NCBI GenBank assembly: GCA_030673645.1
Contig: DAOVIO010000003.1
Coordinates: 16,072-80,071 of the forward strand
Length of the DNA: 64,000 nt
Direction of reading: 5' to 3'
From: JAGLSB01 sp023135955
Lineage (GTDB): Bacteria; Bacteroidota; Bacteroidia; Bacteroidales; GCA-2748055
Shown here: positions 26,284 to 35,737 of the stretch, piece after piece
Layout: each line of letters starts with the position of its first letter
Numbering within the stretch: the stretch's first letter is position 1
Position numbers and translations under genes: made by a program
The notes under the pieces: generated by a model
Seen by the model: only the letters and a program-made list of their open reading frames with translations
What the model was told of the DNA's origin: nothing
The model's database searches: none

Positions 26284-27261
26284 TCAATGTAAATTAGAGA
26301 AATATTTCATAAACTGAGATCTTTCATATACTAGAGGATCATTTAAATTCGAATAATTCATTTTACCCCTGAAGTCGTCAATAGATTTATATTTATTAGT
26401 TAACATCCATGTTTCCAGCTTATCAATCAAATCTGTTAGGTACTCAACACCATTTTTATATAGAACAGAACAGATTTGAACTGTAGTTGCTCCTGCCAAT
26501 AATAATTTAATTACTGCCTCGCCAGAATGAACACCGGTTGATGCTGCTATATTCATTTCTGGAACTTCACCTGAGACTATACCTGTCCAACGAAGTGTAT
26601 TTCTAAGATCAGAAGGTGAACTGAAAACTTCAGAGCTAACCATTGTCATATCATCCAAATCAATATCGGGAGAATAAAAGCGGTTAAACATAACAACGCC
26701 ATCAGCTTTTCTGAAATATAGCTGATTTACCAAATTAAGAGGATTAGTAAATTGAGATCCAATTTTTATTATTATTGGGATATTAATAAGTTCTTTTAGT
26801 TTCTCAATAACTTCAAAATAAACAGCTTCATAATCATGTGCAGATTTATTTTTATCAAGTGGCAGAATAAACAGATTCAGTTCAAGTGCATCAGCCCCAG
26901 CCTCTTCAATGCGGCTCGCAAAGTTGACCCACTCACCAGAAGAAACACAATTAATACTGGCAATAATTGGTATCTGGACAGCCTTTTTTGCACTTCGGAT
27001 TAATTCAAGATATTCCCCAACAGAATTTTCTTTTGAATACCTCTTAACATAATCGTAAGCTTCAGGATAATCGGATGTATCAGCCAAGGCATCAACATCA
27101 AACATTATCTGCTCCTCAAATAAAGATTTAATTACTACTGCACCAGCACCAAGAGAGTCAAACTTTCTGATGCGATCTAGTGAACTAGTAAGTCCAGAGC
27201 TACTTATAATAAATGGATTCCTGAGTTTAAGACCTGCATAAGTAGTATTTAAGTTTGCCAT
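26284..27261 (-). CDS. Dihydroorotate dehydrogenase-like flavoprotein
   Basis: The ATG at 27261 (MANLNTTYAGLKLRNPFII) is chosen over the upstream one at 27297, which would overlap yggS; length 325. It is an FMN TIM-barrel of the DHOD-like branch (ISSSGLTSSLDRIRKFD, ASINCVSSGEW, ELNLFILPLD, IIIKIGSQFTNP, AASTGVHSGEAVIKLLLAGA). No extra iron-sulfur domain is present and the catalytic-loop surroundings differ from true PyrD, so pyrimidine synthesis should not be assumed. It lies 10 bases after yggS and is probably cotranscribed with it. Confidence 0.82.
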   Translation of the reverse strand: MANLNTTYAGLKLRNPFIISSSGLTSSLDRIRKFDSLGAGAVVIKSLFEEQIMFDVDALADTSDYPEAYDYVKRYSKENSVGEYLELIRSAKKAVQIPIIASINCVSSGEWVNFASRIEEAGADALELNLFILPLDKNKSAHDYEAVYFEVIEKLKELINIPIIIKIGSQFTNPLNLVNQLYFRKADGVVMFNRFYSPDIDLDDMTMVSSEVFSSPSDLRNTLRWTGIVSGEVPEMNIAASTGVHSGEAVIKLLLAGATTVQICSVLYKNGVEYLTDLIDKLETWMLTNKYKSIDDFRGKMNYSNLNDPLVYERSQFMKYFSNLH

Positions 27262-27271
27262 TTTTTCCTTA

Positions 27272-27949
27272 TTAGTTAGTGTAATTTCTAATTCCAAATA
27301 TCAAGCTACCTATTCTTATTATTGTGGAACCTTCATCCAATGCAACTAAATAATCATCTGACATACCCATAGATAATTCTTTAAAATGAGTATTGTTTTT
27401 AAAATGTTTCTCTTTTATCTCTTCAAAAATAAGTTTTAGATTCCTGAATTCCTCTTTCACCTGAATAAAATTATCAGTAAAAGTTGCCATCCCCATCAAT
27501 CCTGAGATAATAACACTCCCAAACTCTTCCTTTTTCAGCTCATCAAGAAAAAACGGCAATTCCTCCTCGCTTAAGCCAAACTTTGTTTCTTCCTGTGCTA
27601 TGTGAACCTGAATAAGACAGTTTATCTTTCGATTATTCCTTACTGCCTCTTTATTTATTGTCCTGAGGAGTTTCAAACTATCGACTGCATGGATTAAATT
27701 AACAAAAGGAGCTATATATTTTACTTTATTAGATTGAAGATGTCCAATCATGTGCCATTCAATATCATCAGGAAGGTTCTCTGCTTTTCTTACAAGTTCT
27801 TGAACCTTATTTTCACCAAAAATTCGCTGACCCTCATCGTACAATTTTAAAATCTCCTCTTCAGGCTTGGTTTTCGAAACAGCAACAAGCTTTATCTCAG
27901 AAGTTAATTGTTTTCTAAACTCCAGATATTTTTCTTTTGTCTCAGACAT
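27272..27949 (-). CDS. yggS: YggS/PLPBP family pyridoxal-phosphate homeostasis protein
   Basis: 225 residues of the single-domain alanine-racemase-like barrel. The PLP lysine lies in LVAVSKTKPEEEI near residue 26; other conserved motifs are GENKVQEL, WHMIGHLQSNKVKY, and ELSMGMSDDYLVAL. YggS/PROSC proteins bind PLP without catalysing a known reaction and tune free vitamin B6 and amino-acid/keto-acid pools. The start is supported by the compact N-terminus (MSETKEKYLEF). Confidence 0.93.
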   Translation of the reverse strand: MSETKEKYLEFRKQLTSEIKLVAVSKTKPEEEILKLYDEGQRIFGENKVQELVRKAENLPDDIEWHMIGHLQSNKVKYIAPFVNLIHAVDSLKLLRTINKEAVRNNRKINCLIQVHIAQEETKFGLSEEELPFFLDELKKEEFGSVIISGLMGMATFTDNFIQVKEEFRNLKLIFEEIKEKHFKNNTHFKELSMGMSDDYLVALDEGSTIIRIGSLIFGIRNYTN

Positions 27950-28079
27950 GAATCAAAATTAAATAAATATGAGAGAAAATGAATCTGAATAGGTCAATGT
28001 TTTTTTTCCAGATCCTCTCCAACTTTCTTTGACCTGTAAATTTACAAATACCTTAAAATGATCCAATTAATCCAAGCCT

Positions 28080-29327
28080 CTAATCTAATGAATGAATAAC
28101 CAGGCCGCTTCGGAGTTTTGGTTCAAACCATGTTGTTTTTGGGGGCATAATATTACCAGTATCAGCAATATCCATTAATTGCTTCATAGAAACAGGATAA
28201 AGAGCAAATGCAACTTCCATTTCACCAGAATCAACCCGTCTTTTTAATTCCTTTAAGCCTCGGATACCGCCAACAAAATCAATACGTTTTGATTTCCTTA
28301 AATCTGCAATATCGAGTAAGGGTTCTAAAATAGCTTCAGATAAAACATTCACATCAAGACTACGAATTGGATCGTTATCGTCATAAGTATCCTGATTTGC
28401 TGTCAATGAATACCAATTCCCATCGAGATACATGGAAAAATTATGAAAAGAATCCGGTTTATAAATTTCCTCTCCTTTCAGAGTAATGATGAAATTCTTG
28501 CTCAATTCTTCAACGAATTCTTTCTTAGTTAGTCCATTTAAATCTTTTACTAGTCTGTTGTAATCAATAATTGTGAGCTGACCGGCAGGGAAAAGAACTG
28601 TAAGAAAATAATTATACTCTTCTTTACCAGTATGGTTTGGATTATTTTTCTTTCTTTCATTTCCAACAAGCGCAGCAGCGGCAGTTCTATGGTGTCCATC
28701 GGCTACATATGTATATTTCACTTCATTAGCAAAGATCTCTTCAATTGTTCTGATTGTTTCCTTTTCATCGATAAGCCAAAAATGATGACCAATTCCATCT
28801 TCTGTCGAAAAGTCATATTCAGCTTTTGATTTAACCACCTCAGCTACTATTGCGTCCAGGTCTTTATGATCAGGATAGGCAAAAAACACAGGTTCTGCAT
28901 TAAATCCTGAAACACGAATATGATTCATCCGGTCTTCTTCTTTATCTGGACGAGTTAATTCATGCTTCTTAATAATATCATTCATGTAATCCTCAACTGC
29001 TGAGCAACCTACAATTCCATATTGAGTTTTACCAAACATTGTTTGTGCGTATACATACAGAAAATCCTCTTTATCCATAAAGAACATTTCATTGTCAATA
29101 AGCTGTTCAAGATTCTCTTTTGCTTTATTGTATACCTGATCCGAATGTAAATCCACATCTTCCGGCAGATCAACCTCCGGTTTTACAACATGCAAAAATG
29201 AATAAGGATTATCTTTTACTTCATCTCTGGCTTCGGAGGAATTAAGTACATCATAAGGCCGTGAAGCAACCTGATTTACAAATTCCTTTTTTGGTCTATA
29301 GCCCTTAAATGATTTTAGTATTGCCAT
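28080..29327 (-). CDS. DUF1015 family protein linked to serine biosynthesis genes
   Basis: 415 residues, with the family's N-terminal signature IL(K)SFKGYRPKKEFVNQVASR followed by RPYDVLNSSEARDEV, and central motifs YVADGHHRTAAAAL and PDKEEDRMNHIR. DUF1015 has no firm biochemical role; its genes commonly follow serC and serA in anaerobic Bacteroidota and Firmicutes. Here the order serC, serA, DUF1015 on one strand is conserved, with gaps of 12 and 45 bases, which points to a function related to phosphoserine or serine metabolism. Confidence 0.88.
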   Translation of the reverse strand: MAILKSFKGYRPKKEFVNQVASRPYDVLNSSEARDEVKDNPYSFLHVVKPEVDLPEDVDLHSDQVYNKAKENLEQLIDNEMFFMDKEDFLYVYAQTMFGKTQYGIVGCSAVEDYMNDIIKKHELTRPDKEEDRMNHIRVSGFNAEPVFFAYPDHKDLDAIVAEVVKSKAEYDFSTEDGIGHHFWLIDEKETIRTIEEIFANEVKYTYVADGHHRTAAAALVGNERKKNNPNHTGKEEYNYFLTVLFPAGQLTIIDYNRLVKDLNGLTKKEFVEELSKNFIITLKGEEIYKPDSFHNFSMYLDGNWYSLTANQDTYDDNDPIRSLDVNVLSEAILEPLLDIADLRKSKRIDFVGGIRGLKELKRRVDSGEMEVAFALYPVSMKQLMDIADTGNIMPPKTTWFEPKLRSGLVIHSLD

Positions 29328-29372
29328 AATAAAATATTACTTTCTGATTTTCTATCACCTTAAGATATCAAC

Positions 29373-30296
29373 TCAGAATTTATTAACCATAAATTTAATG
29401 TCTCCTTCTTCAGCAAAATTAATTATCTGAGTAGCAGCAGCAACCCCAGAATTAAGGTTTGCTTCGGCAGTTTGGGCACCCATTTTTTTAGGAGTAAAGA
29501 AGCAGCGATCTGCATAATCACTTTCAATTTCATCTTTGTTATCGGGAGCAACATCAGAGAAATATCTGAAATCTTTTCTCACTTGAAACATTCTCAAGAG
29601 TCCGTCCTCATGAATAACTTCTTTTCTTGCGGTATTGATAATCGTAGCTCCTTCTGGCATATTCTTCAACAGATCGTAATTAATACTACCCTTTGTTTTA
29701 TCGTTAGCAGGGAGGTGCAAAGAAATATACTGACATTTTGAATACAATGATTCTGCTGTTTCTTCCCACTTAACTCCGTCATTTTCAACCATTACTTTTT
29801 CAACAAAAGGATCGAAGGCATATACTTTCATTCCAAAGCCTTTCGCAATTAAACCTACTATTCTTCCTACATAACCATAAGCATGAATACCAATCTTCTT
29901 ACCTCTCAATTCAACACCGGCTGCACCGGAATATCTTTGGCGATTCATTAATATCATCATCCCAAAAACAAGCTCAGCGACAGCATTGGAATTCTGACCC
30001 GGTGTATTCATTACAACAATTTTCTTAGCTGTTGCTGCTTGTAAATCGACATTGTCATATCCTGCTCCTGCTCTTACAATAATTTTCAGTTTATTGCCCG
30101 CCTCAATTACTTTTTCATCAATCTTATCGCTACGTACAATAAGTGCGTCAACATCTTTTACTGCATCTAGTAAGTCTGTATGACTCTCATATTTCTCGAG
30201 TAGCAAGAATTCATTTCCTGATTCTCTTACGACTTCTCTAATACTATCAACCGCTGATTTTGAGAATGGCTTTACTGTAGCTACTAATATTTTCAT
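29373..30296 (-). CDS. serA: D-3-phosphoglycerate dehydrogenase, short type III with active-site lysine
   Basis: 307 residues, lacking the ACT and intervening domains of longer SerA proteins (type III). Substrate motif VRAGAGYDNVDL near 76, Rossmann NAD loop GIHAYGYVGRIVG near 139, and a catalytic-loop sequence TPKKMGAQTAEA near 268 where most relatives have TPH(L/I)G: the general acid histidine is replaced by lysine, as described for the type III-K enzymes such as that of Entamoeba. It oxidises 3-phosphoglycerate to 3-phosphohydroxypyruvate, the first step of serine synthesis. Located directly after serC. Confidence 0.93.
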   Translation of the reverse strand: MKILVATVKPFSKSAVDSIREVVRESGNEFLLLEKYESHTDLLDAVKDVDALIVRSDKIDEKVIEAGNKLKIIVRAGAGYDNVDLQAATAKKIVVMNTPGQNSNAVAELVFGMMILMNRQRYSGAAGVELRGKKIGIHAYGYVGRIVGLIAKGFGMKVYAFDPFVEKVMVENDGVKWEETAESLYSKCQYISLHLPANDKTKGSINYDLLKNMPEGATIINTARKEVIHEDGLLRMFQVRKDFRYFSDVAPDNKDEIESDYADRCFFTPKKMGAQTAEANLNSGVAAATQIINFAEEGDIKFMVNKF

Positions 30297-30308
30297 TGTG
30301 TTATAATT

Positions 30309-31379
30309 TTAATTTTTACTTTCAAATTCCTTCATTGCATTTGTTAAAACGCCAACAGTTTCGATAGGCATGGCATTATATATTGAAGCCCTAAATCCTC
30401 CAACAGACCGATGACCCTTAATTCCTACAATTCCTTTGGAAGTAGCAAACTCTAAAAATTCAGATTCCTTGTCCTTATAATTCTCTGACATAACAAATGT
30501 TACATTCATTATAGAACGATCTTTTTCGTCAGCAATATTTGAAACAAACATTTTATTTCGTGCAATCTCATTATACAACAATTCAGACTTTTCAATATTT
30601 GCTTTATACATAACTTCTATTCCTCCCAATTGCTTATACCAACGCAGAGTATGAAGAGCAGCATATATTGATAGACATGGAGGTGTGTTAAACATTGAAT
30701 CTGAATTGATATGCGTTGCATAATTCAACATAGTTGGAATATTTCTGTCAACTTTACCCAAAGCATCATTCTTGATTATTACAAAAGCTACACCTGCAGG
30801 CGCAAGGTTTTTCTGAGCTCCGCCATATATCATTATATACTTTGAAACATCCATAGGACGACTAAAAATATCAGAAGACATATCTGCTATCAGAGGTACT
30901 TTACAATCTAAATCTTTCTTGATCTCAGTACCATAAATTGTATTGTTCGTGGTAATATGAAAATAATCAGCATCTGCCGGAACTGAATAATCCTTAGGAA
31001 TATAATTATATATTGTATTCTTTGATGAACCAACAACCTCGACTTCTCCAAAATTCTTCGCTTCTTTTATGGCTTTTGCTGCCCAGGTACCCGTATCGAG
31101 ATAAGCTGCTTTTTTATTCAGAAAATTATATGGAATCATGGCAAACTGCAAACTCGCACCACCATGAAGAAAAAGAATAGAGTATCCCTCGGGAATTCCC
31201 AAAAGCTCCTTAAAAAGATCCTGAGCCTCACTCAGAATTGCCATAAAGTCTTTACTTCTGTGAGATATTTCCATCACAGACAACCCTGAACCATTCAAAT
31301 TCAATACTCCTTTAGCTGTATTTTCAATAGTATACTGAGAAAGAATTGAAGGTCCAGCAGAAAAATTATACTTTTTCAT
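30309..31379 (-). CDS. serC: Phosphoserine aminotransferase
   Basis: 356 residues. N-terminal KYNFSAGPSILSQYT, phosphate/PLP loop FLHGGASLQFAMIPYN, and the PLP lysine in YGGAQKNLAPAGVAFV near residue 190, with HRSVGGFRASIYNAMP at the C-terminus, identify SerC. It transaminates 3-phosphohydroxypyruvate with glutamate to phosphoserine, and can serve pyridoxine synthesis. It heads the serC-serA-DUF1015 run. No phosphoserine phosphatase (serB) is in the window. Confidence 0.97.
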   Translation of the reverse strand: MKKYNFSAGPSILSQYTIENTAKGVLNLNGSGLSVMEISHRSKDFMAILSEAQDLFKELLGIPEGYSILFLHGGASLQFAMIPYNFLNKKAAYLDTGTWAAKAIKEAKNFGEVEVVGSSKNTIYNYIPKDYSVPADADYFHITTNNTIYGTEIKKDLDCKVPLIADMSSDIFSRPMDVSKYIMIYGGAQKNLAPAGVAFVIIKNDALGKVDRNIPTMLNYATHINSDSMFNTPPCLSIYAALHTLRWYKQLGGIEVMYKANIEKSELLYNEIARNKMFVSNIADEKDRSIMNVTFVMSENYKDKESEFLEFATSKGIVGIKGHRSVGGFRASIYNAMPIETVGVLTNAMKEFESKN

Positions 31380-31503
31380 ATTTAATATATATTAGATTTT
31401 TAATGATGTAAAATTAAGTATTTAATTACGAATCTTAAGCACAAATACAGTAATGGTTAATAAATAATAGTTTATTGTTAATTAATTCACAAATATATCA
31501 ATT

Positions 31504-32238
31504 TTAAAGCTTAACCAGATGATTTTTTCTCAGAATTGGAATAATTGAGGTTTGATTAAGTGTGTGACAATACTCAATTACATCATCCAGGTTATTCTTC
31601 TTTAATCGAGTACGTTGGGCTGCTTTTTGGATATACTCAACGAGATTATCCTTGGCAAGTAACCATAAGTCCTGAGCAGCATAGGCAGAATCACATATAG
31701 TATAGAATTGATCTGTTTTCAATAATGCATCTACAACGGCACCAGCAAAAAGGGTGTCCTCAAGGTTAATTTTATTCTTCCATCCGGCACAGAGAATCAG
31801 AACCTCAGTATTTTCCTTTTTAAGATGATCAATAATTCCTCCAAGATTTAGAAATGCACCAACTAAAACTTGCTTTGACGAGGATGCTAGTTGAATGGCT
31901 TGTGTCCCATTAGTAGTTGAATAAACTATATCATTATCTTTTACCCTTTCAGGTGTAAAATTGAATGGAGAATTCCCAAAATCAGCAAAGTCTCTGACTA
32001 TCCCATCCCTTTCAGCAGCAACCATATAACCTGAATCTTTCATCGCTTTAGCCTCTTCAAGTGTGGCAACAGGAATAATTTTTTTTGCACCGTTCATGAA
32101 TGCTGCAACAATAGCAGAAGAGGCTCTTAGAACATCGGTTACTACAGCAATAGCCTCTTTGTTTTCATAATTCTTGTACAAAGCCGGACTTAAACAAACT
32201 TCTATTTTCTTTTTATCGATCACTTTAATTATTTTCAA
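31504..32238 (-). CDS. comB: ComB-like 2-phosphosulfolactate phosphatase
   Basis: 244 residues. Family motifs are visible: VTDVLRASSAIVAAFMNGA near 33-50, AAERDG...DFGNSPFNFTPE, STTNGTQAI near 108, and LCAGWKNKINLEDTLFAGAVV. ComB removes phosphate from 2-phosphosulfolactate in methanogen coenzyme M synthesis and in bacterial sulfolactate formation. ComA, ComC, ComD or ComE homologues are not in this window, so the substrate here is uncertain. It sits between gcvT and serC on the same strand without a visible pathway link. Confidence 0.88.
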   Translation of the reverse strand: MKIIKVIDKKKIEVCLSPALYKNYENKEAIAVVTDVLRASSAIVAAFMNGAKKIIPVATLEEAKAMKDSGYMVAAERDGIVRDFADFGNSPFNFTPERVKDNDIVYSTTNGTQAIQLASSSKQVLVGAFLNLGGIIDHLKKENTEVLILCAGWKNKINLEDTLFAGAVVDALLKTDQFYTICDSAYAAQDLWLLAKDNLVEYIQKAAQRTRLKKNNLDDVIEYCHTLNQTSIIPILRKNHLVKL

Positions 32239-32266
32239 TTTATATTATACTCCAGGTAAATTAACA

Positions 32267-33358
32267 TTAGTTTTCTTTATAAAAAGGCATTTTCACAATA
32301 ACTGCTCTAAGATCCTTATTCCTTACACGGATGATTATTTCTGTTCCAATATTTGAAAAAACAGTCTTGATATAAGCCATTCCAATACCCTTTTTAAGCA
32401 TTGGGGACATCGTTCCGGAAGTAACCTCGCCAATCTCCTCTCCATTCAAACTAAAAACTTTATAATGTTGTCTGGGAATTCCACGATCAATCATTTCGAA
32501 ACCTCTCAACTTTCTATTAACACCATCTCTTTTTTGATTCTGCAGAAGCTCCTTATCAATAAAATCATTGTTTTCTGAGAATTTAGTAATCCAGCCTAAT
32601 CCTGCTTCCAGGGGGGAGGTTGTTTCATTAATTTCATTTCCATAAAGACAGAATCCCATTTCAAGACGTAGAGTATCTCTGGATGCCAATCCTACTGGAA
32701 GAATACCATATTCAGCACCCGCCTTCATAATTTTATCCCATATCTCATCTCCTTCGCTATTATAGAAATATAATTCGAATCCTCCGGCACCGGTATATCC
32801 GGTATTAGAAATAATTACCTTTTTAATTCCAGCAAATTCAATTGTTCTAAAAGTATAATAAGGAATAGTGTTCAAATCAATATCCGTTAACTTCTGTAAA
32901 GCCTTTTGAGCCATAGGTCCCTGAACGGCAAGTTGAGAAATAAGATCAGAGGCATTTTCCAACTCAGCATTTATAGTATTACATTTCTGAACCCACTCCC
33001 AATCTTTCTCAATATTAGCTCCATTTACGACCAGAAGATATTTTTCCTCCTCATATTTATAAACTAACAAATCATCTACTATTCCACCTTCCCCATTTGG
33101 AAAACAGGAGTATTGTATCCTTCCCGACTCAAGTTTATCAACATCATTACTAGTAATATTTTGAACCAGATTCCTGGCATTTTTTCCTTTTACCCAAAAT
33201 TCACCCATATGGGAAACATCAAATAAACCAAGCCTTTCTCTAACATTTACATGTTCAATATTTATTCCGGAATATTCAATAGGCATATTAAAACCTACAA
33301 ATTCAACCATTCTTGCACCTGCTGCCCTGTGCTTGTCATTAAAAATCGTTGTTTTCAT
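32267..33358 (-). CDS. gcvT: Glycine cleavage system T protein (aminomethyltransferase)
   Basis: 363 residues, full length. Motifs include the folate-binding region FDVSHMGEFWVKG near 48, LLVVNGANIEKDWEW near 107 containing the catalytic Asp, NTGYTGAGGFELYF near 190, and the C-terminal GEIGEVTSGTMSPMLKKGIGMAYI. The protein transfers the methylene group of lipoate-bound aminomethyl to tetrahydrofolate and releases ammonia. gcvH and gcvP are not in the window. comB lies 28 bases downstream on the same strand; a probable promoter is about 60 bases upstream. Confidence 0.97.
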   Translation of the reverse strand: MKTTIFNDKHRAAGARMVEFVGFNMPIEYSGINIEHVNVRERLGLFDVSHMGEFWVKGKNARNLVQNITSNDVDKLESGRIQYSCFPNGEGGIVDDLLVYKYEEEKYLLVVNGANIEKDWEWVQKCNTINAELENASDLISQLAVQGPMAQKALQKLTDIDLNTIPYYTFRTIEFAGIKKVIISNTGYTGAGGFELYFYNSEGDEIWDKIMKAGAEYGILPVGLASRDTLRLEMGFCLYGNEINETTSPLEAGLGWITKFSENNDFIDKELLQNQKRDGVNRKLRGFEMIDRGIPRQHYKVFSLNGEEIGEVTSGTMSPMLKKGIGMAYIKTVFSNIGTEIIIRVRNKDLRAVIVKMPFYKEN

Positions 33359-33415
33359 TAAAAATCATTTTACATTTAGAATAATAGGAGGACAATGAAA
33401 TCCAGATTTCCATGA

Positions 33416-33423
33416 CAAAAGTA
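33416..33423 (-). promoter_or_regulatory. Probable -7 promoter element of gcvT
   Basis: Minus strand reads TACTTTTG, identical to the element before tpiA, located about 58 bases before the gcvT ATG. No clear -33 TTG is found at the expected distance. Confidence 0.38.
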
Positions 33424-33521
33424 TTTTATTTTTAGCAGATAAAAACTTGTTTAATAGCAGAGTCGTCGAAATAAAATTATCCAACAACACCTATAAAAAA
33501 TGAAACAAATGTTTTGGTCTA

Positions 33522-35609
33522 TTACTTTGAAAGGACCTTAAATTCTACTCTTCTGTTCTTCTCTCTACCTTCCTCGGTATCATTAGGTGAGATAGGTTGA
33601 GTAAAGGCATATCCTTTTGACTCGAGTCGGGAAGAATTAATTCCTTGAGAAACAATATAATCTACAACGGCCTTTGCTCTTTCTTTAGAAATCCTTGTAT
33701 TAACCTTAAGAGAGCCAGTATTATCTGTATGACCAGATATTTCAAGTCTAATTGTTTCGTTATTTTCCAGAAACTTAATAACCTGATTTAATTGTTCATA
33801 AGAATCGGTTTTAAGAGTTGATTTACTGGTCTCAAAATATATATTCTCTAGAACAACTTTGGTTCCAACTTCTATCTTATCTAAACGGAAATCTACTACC
33901 ATTGGCTCGTCTGCTGAAGCTTTTGTCATATCTACTACATCGAGGTAAAAGAGATAATCTTTCACCACGACTTCAACACCATAATTCTTCCCTTCTGCGA
34001 ATTTGACTTTATATAAACCGCTATCGGCAGAAATAGCTGTAGCTGCCACTGTTGATTTGTCGATATCAATGAATTCTAGTTTACCGAATAATCCTTCCCC
34101 TGTTTCATTATCAATGAGTTTACCAGTAAGATAGAAAAATGAGTCAATCGCAATTGTTTCTGGAAGTGAGTAAAAACCTTTCTTTATAGTATCAGGAATG
34201 CCTGCAATCAGAATATCCTCAATACTTAACATAAGCTCTTTTTCAGAACCTAAGAATGTTATTTTGTAAATATCTTTACCGCCAAAACCTCCATTTCTTA
34301 TTGTTGAGTAATAGGCATAATTTCCATTTTCAGGTATAGAAAAAAACAAATCATTATCAGGTGTATTAATTGGGTATCCCATATTCTCAGGATCTGACCA
34401 CGTTCCATCTTCAAGTCTGTGCGTGTAGAAAATATCATATCCTCCCATTGAATTATGACCTTTTGAGGAGAAATACATTTCATTGCCTAATGGCGTAAGG
34501 AATATGCCTTCCTCATCGTACTCAGTATTAATCAAACTACCCATACTTACAGGATCATTCCACTTCCCTCCTTCATCCAAAGTACTGTACAGGATATCTT
34601 TACCCCCTTTGGTAATTTCTATATTTGCTGAAATATAATATAGAGTATCCAATGTTGAATTAAAAAACACACTACCTTCTGCTTGTTCACTTCTAAGATT
34701 TTTTTGCATTTTCTTTGGTGATTTCCATATGTCTTTTGTTGGATGATGTTCAGATATCACAACATCTCCTCCATGTTTTCCTCCACTATATATATACAGT
34801 TTATCTCCTCCCGAAGCTAAACCCACCAATGCTTCATTGCTTGAAGTATTTATTTTTCCAGGTAATGGAACTGCTTTTGACCAGACACCATTCATATCAA
34901 GTTCTGAATAAAATATATCCTCGAAAAACTTATTATCATATGGATTTCTCACATCTTTCTTTCCTTGCGATCTTCTGGAAGTAAAATATATGGATGAGCC
35001 ATCCTTATTGAAAATAGAAAAATAATCGTCAGAATTTGAATTAATACTATCTCCCATATTGGAAATTATCACCCTTAATGGATTTTCAATCAATTCTTTT
35101 CCACTTTTACATTCCTTTACCAATTTATCTATTTTGATCACATCATTAATAAGTCCAAGAGATGAAGCCTTTTTTCTATAACTTTGATAATGTTCTATAG
35201 CTTTATCAAAATCCATAACCATATGGTAGGCACTGCCTAAATGAAACTCTATTTTAGGATGAAGATCAGGGGCTACATTAAATGCCTTTCTCAAATATTG
35301 CAAAGCATCATATTTATCATCAGTATATAAATAACAAATCCCAATTCTATAATTCAGAATTGTATTTTCACTATTGTATTGGTGTGCAAAAAGAAAATGA
35401 TCTCTGGCAATTGGATACGTTCCAATTCCTTCCTCAAAATAAACCTCGGCAAGCCTTAAACTTTTCCATGCTTCCTTTAAACCTTCCTCTTGTTCGGTTT
35501 TAAAATCTTTCTTTTTAATTCTCAATTCAAATTCATCTTCTTCCTTTTGGGAAAAAACAGAAAACTCAATCAAAAAAAGAAATACGAATAAACTTACTAT
35601 GGATTTCAT
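33522..35609 (-). CDS. OmpA-family outer-membrane protein with TPR and PD40/WD40-like repeats
   Basis: The ATG at 35609 starts a signal peptide (MKSIVSLFVFLFLIEFSVFSQ), giving 695 residues; the upstream nine codons are excluded. Order: TPR helices (about 40-150), PD40 beta-propeller repeats (about 190-440; IYFTSRRSQGKKDVRNPYD, MYFSSKGHNSMGGYDIFYT), a CarboxypepD-like domain (about 480-570), and a C-terminal OmpA peptidoglycan-binding domain (LEISGHTDNTGSLKVNTRIS, RVEFKVLSK). This layout is frequent in Bacteroidota and is found near T9SS components such as PorE-like proteins. It probably links the outer membrane to peptidoglycan. It lies immediately downstream of a TPR gene on the same strand. 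Confidence 0.88.
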   Translation of the reverse strand: MKSIVSLFVFLFLIEFSVFSQKEEDEFELRIKKKDFKTEQEEGLKEAWKSLRLAEVYFEEGIGTYPIARDHFLFAHQYNSENTILNYRIGICYLYTDDKYDALQYLRKAFNVAPDLHPKIEFHLGSAYHMVMDFDKAIEHYQSYRKKASSLGLINDVIKIDKLVKECKSGKELIENPLRVIISNMGDSINSNSDDYFSIFNKDGSSIYFTSRRSQGKKDVRNPYDNKFFEDIFYSELDMNGVWSKAVPLPGKINTSSNEALVGLASGGDKLYIYSGGKHGGDVVISEHHPTKDIWKSPKKMQKNLRSEQAEGSVFFNSTLDTLYYISANIEITKGGKDILYSTLDEGGKWNDPVSMGSLINTEYDEEGIFLTPLGNEMYFSSKGHNSMGGYDIFYTHRLEDGTWSDPENMGYPINTPDNDLFFSIPENGNYAYYSTIRNGGFGGKDIYKITFLGSEKELMLSIEDILIAGIPDTIKKGFYSLPETIAIDSFFYLTGKLIDNETGEGLFGKLEFIDIDKSTVAATAISADSGLYKVKFAEGKNYGVEVVVKDYLFYLDVVDMTKASADEPMVVDFRLDKIEVGTKVVLENIYFETSKSTLKTDSYEQLNQVIKFLENNETIRLEISGHTDNTGSLKVNTRISKERAKAVVDYIVSQGINSSRLESKGYAFTQPISPNDTEEGREKNRRVEFKVLSK

Positions 35610-35692
35610 TTGTCTATATTTTATTTTATTGGTCAAATAACCCCTATGGGCTCAACAAATTTAATATCTTACTCACAATTATTTTCTTTTAC

Positions 35693-35708
35693 CCCAATGT
35701 ACATTGGG
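35693..35708. repeat. Perfect palindrome CCCAATGTACATTGGG
   Basis: A 16-bp perfect palindrome in the short gap between the OmpA-like and TPR genes. It differs in one symmetric base pair from the core of the palindrome at 60551-60570. Either a dispersed palindromic repeat or an operator-like site; the first is preferred because of the second copy. Confidence 0.6.
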
Positions 35709-35737
35709 ATTAGTATTTCAAAAAAAAATTATTATTT

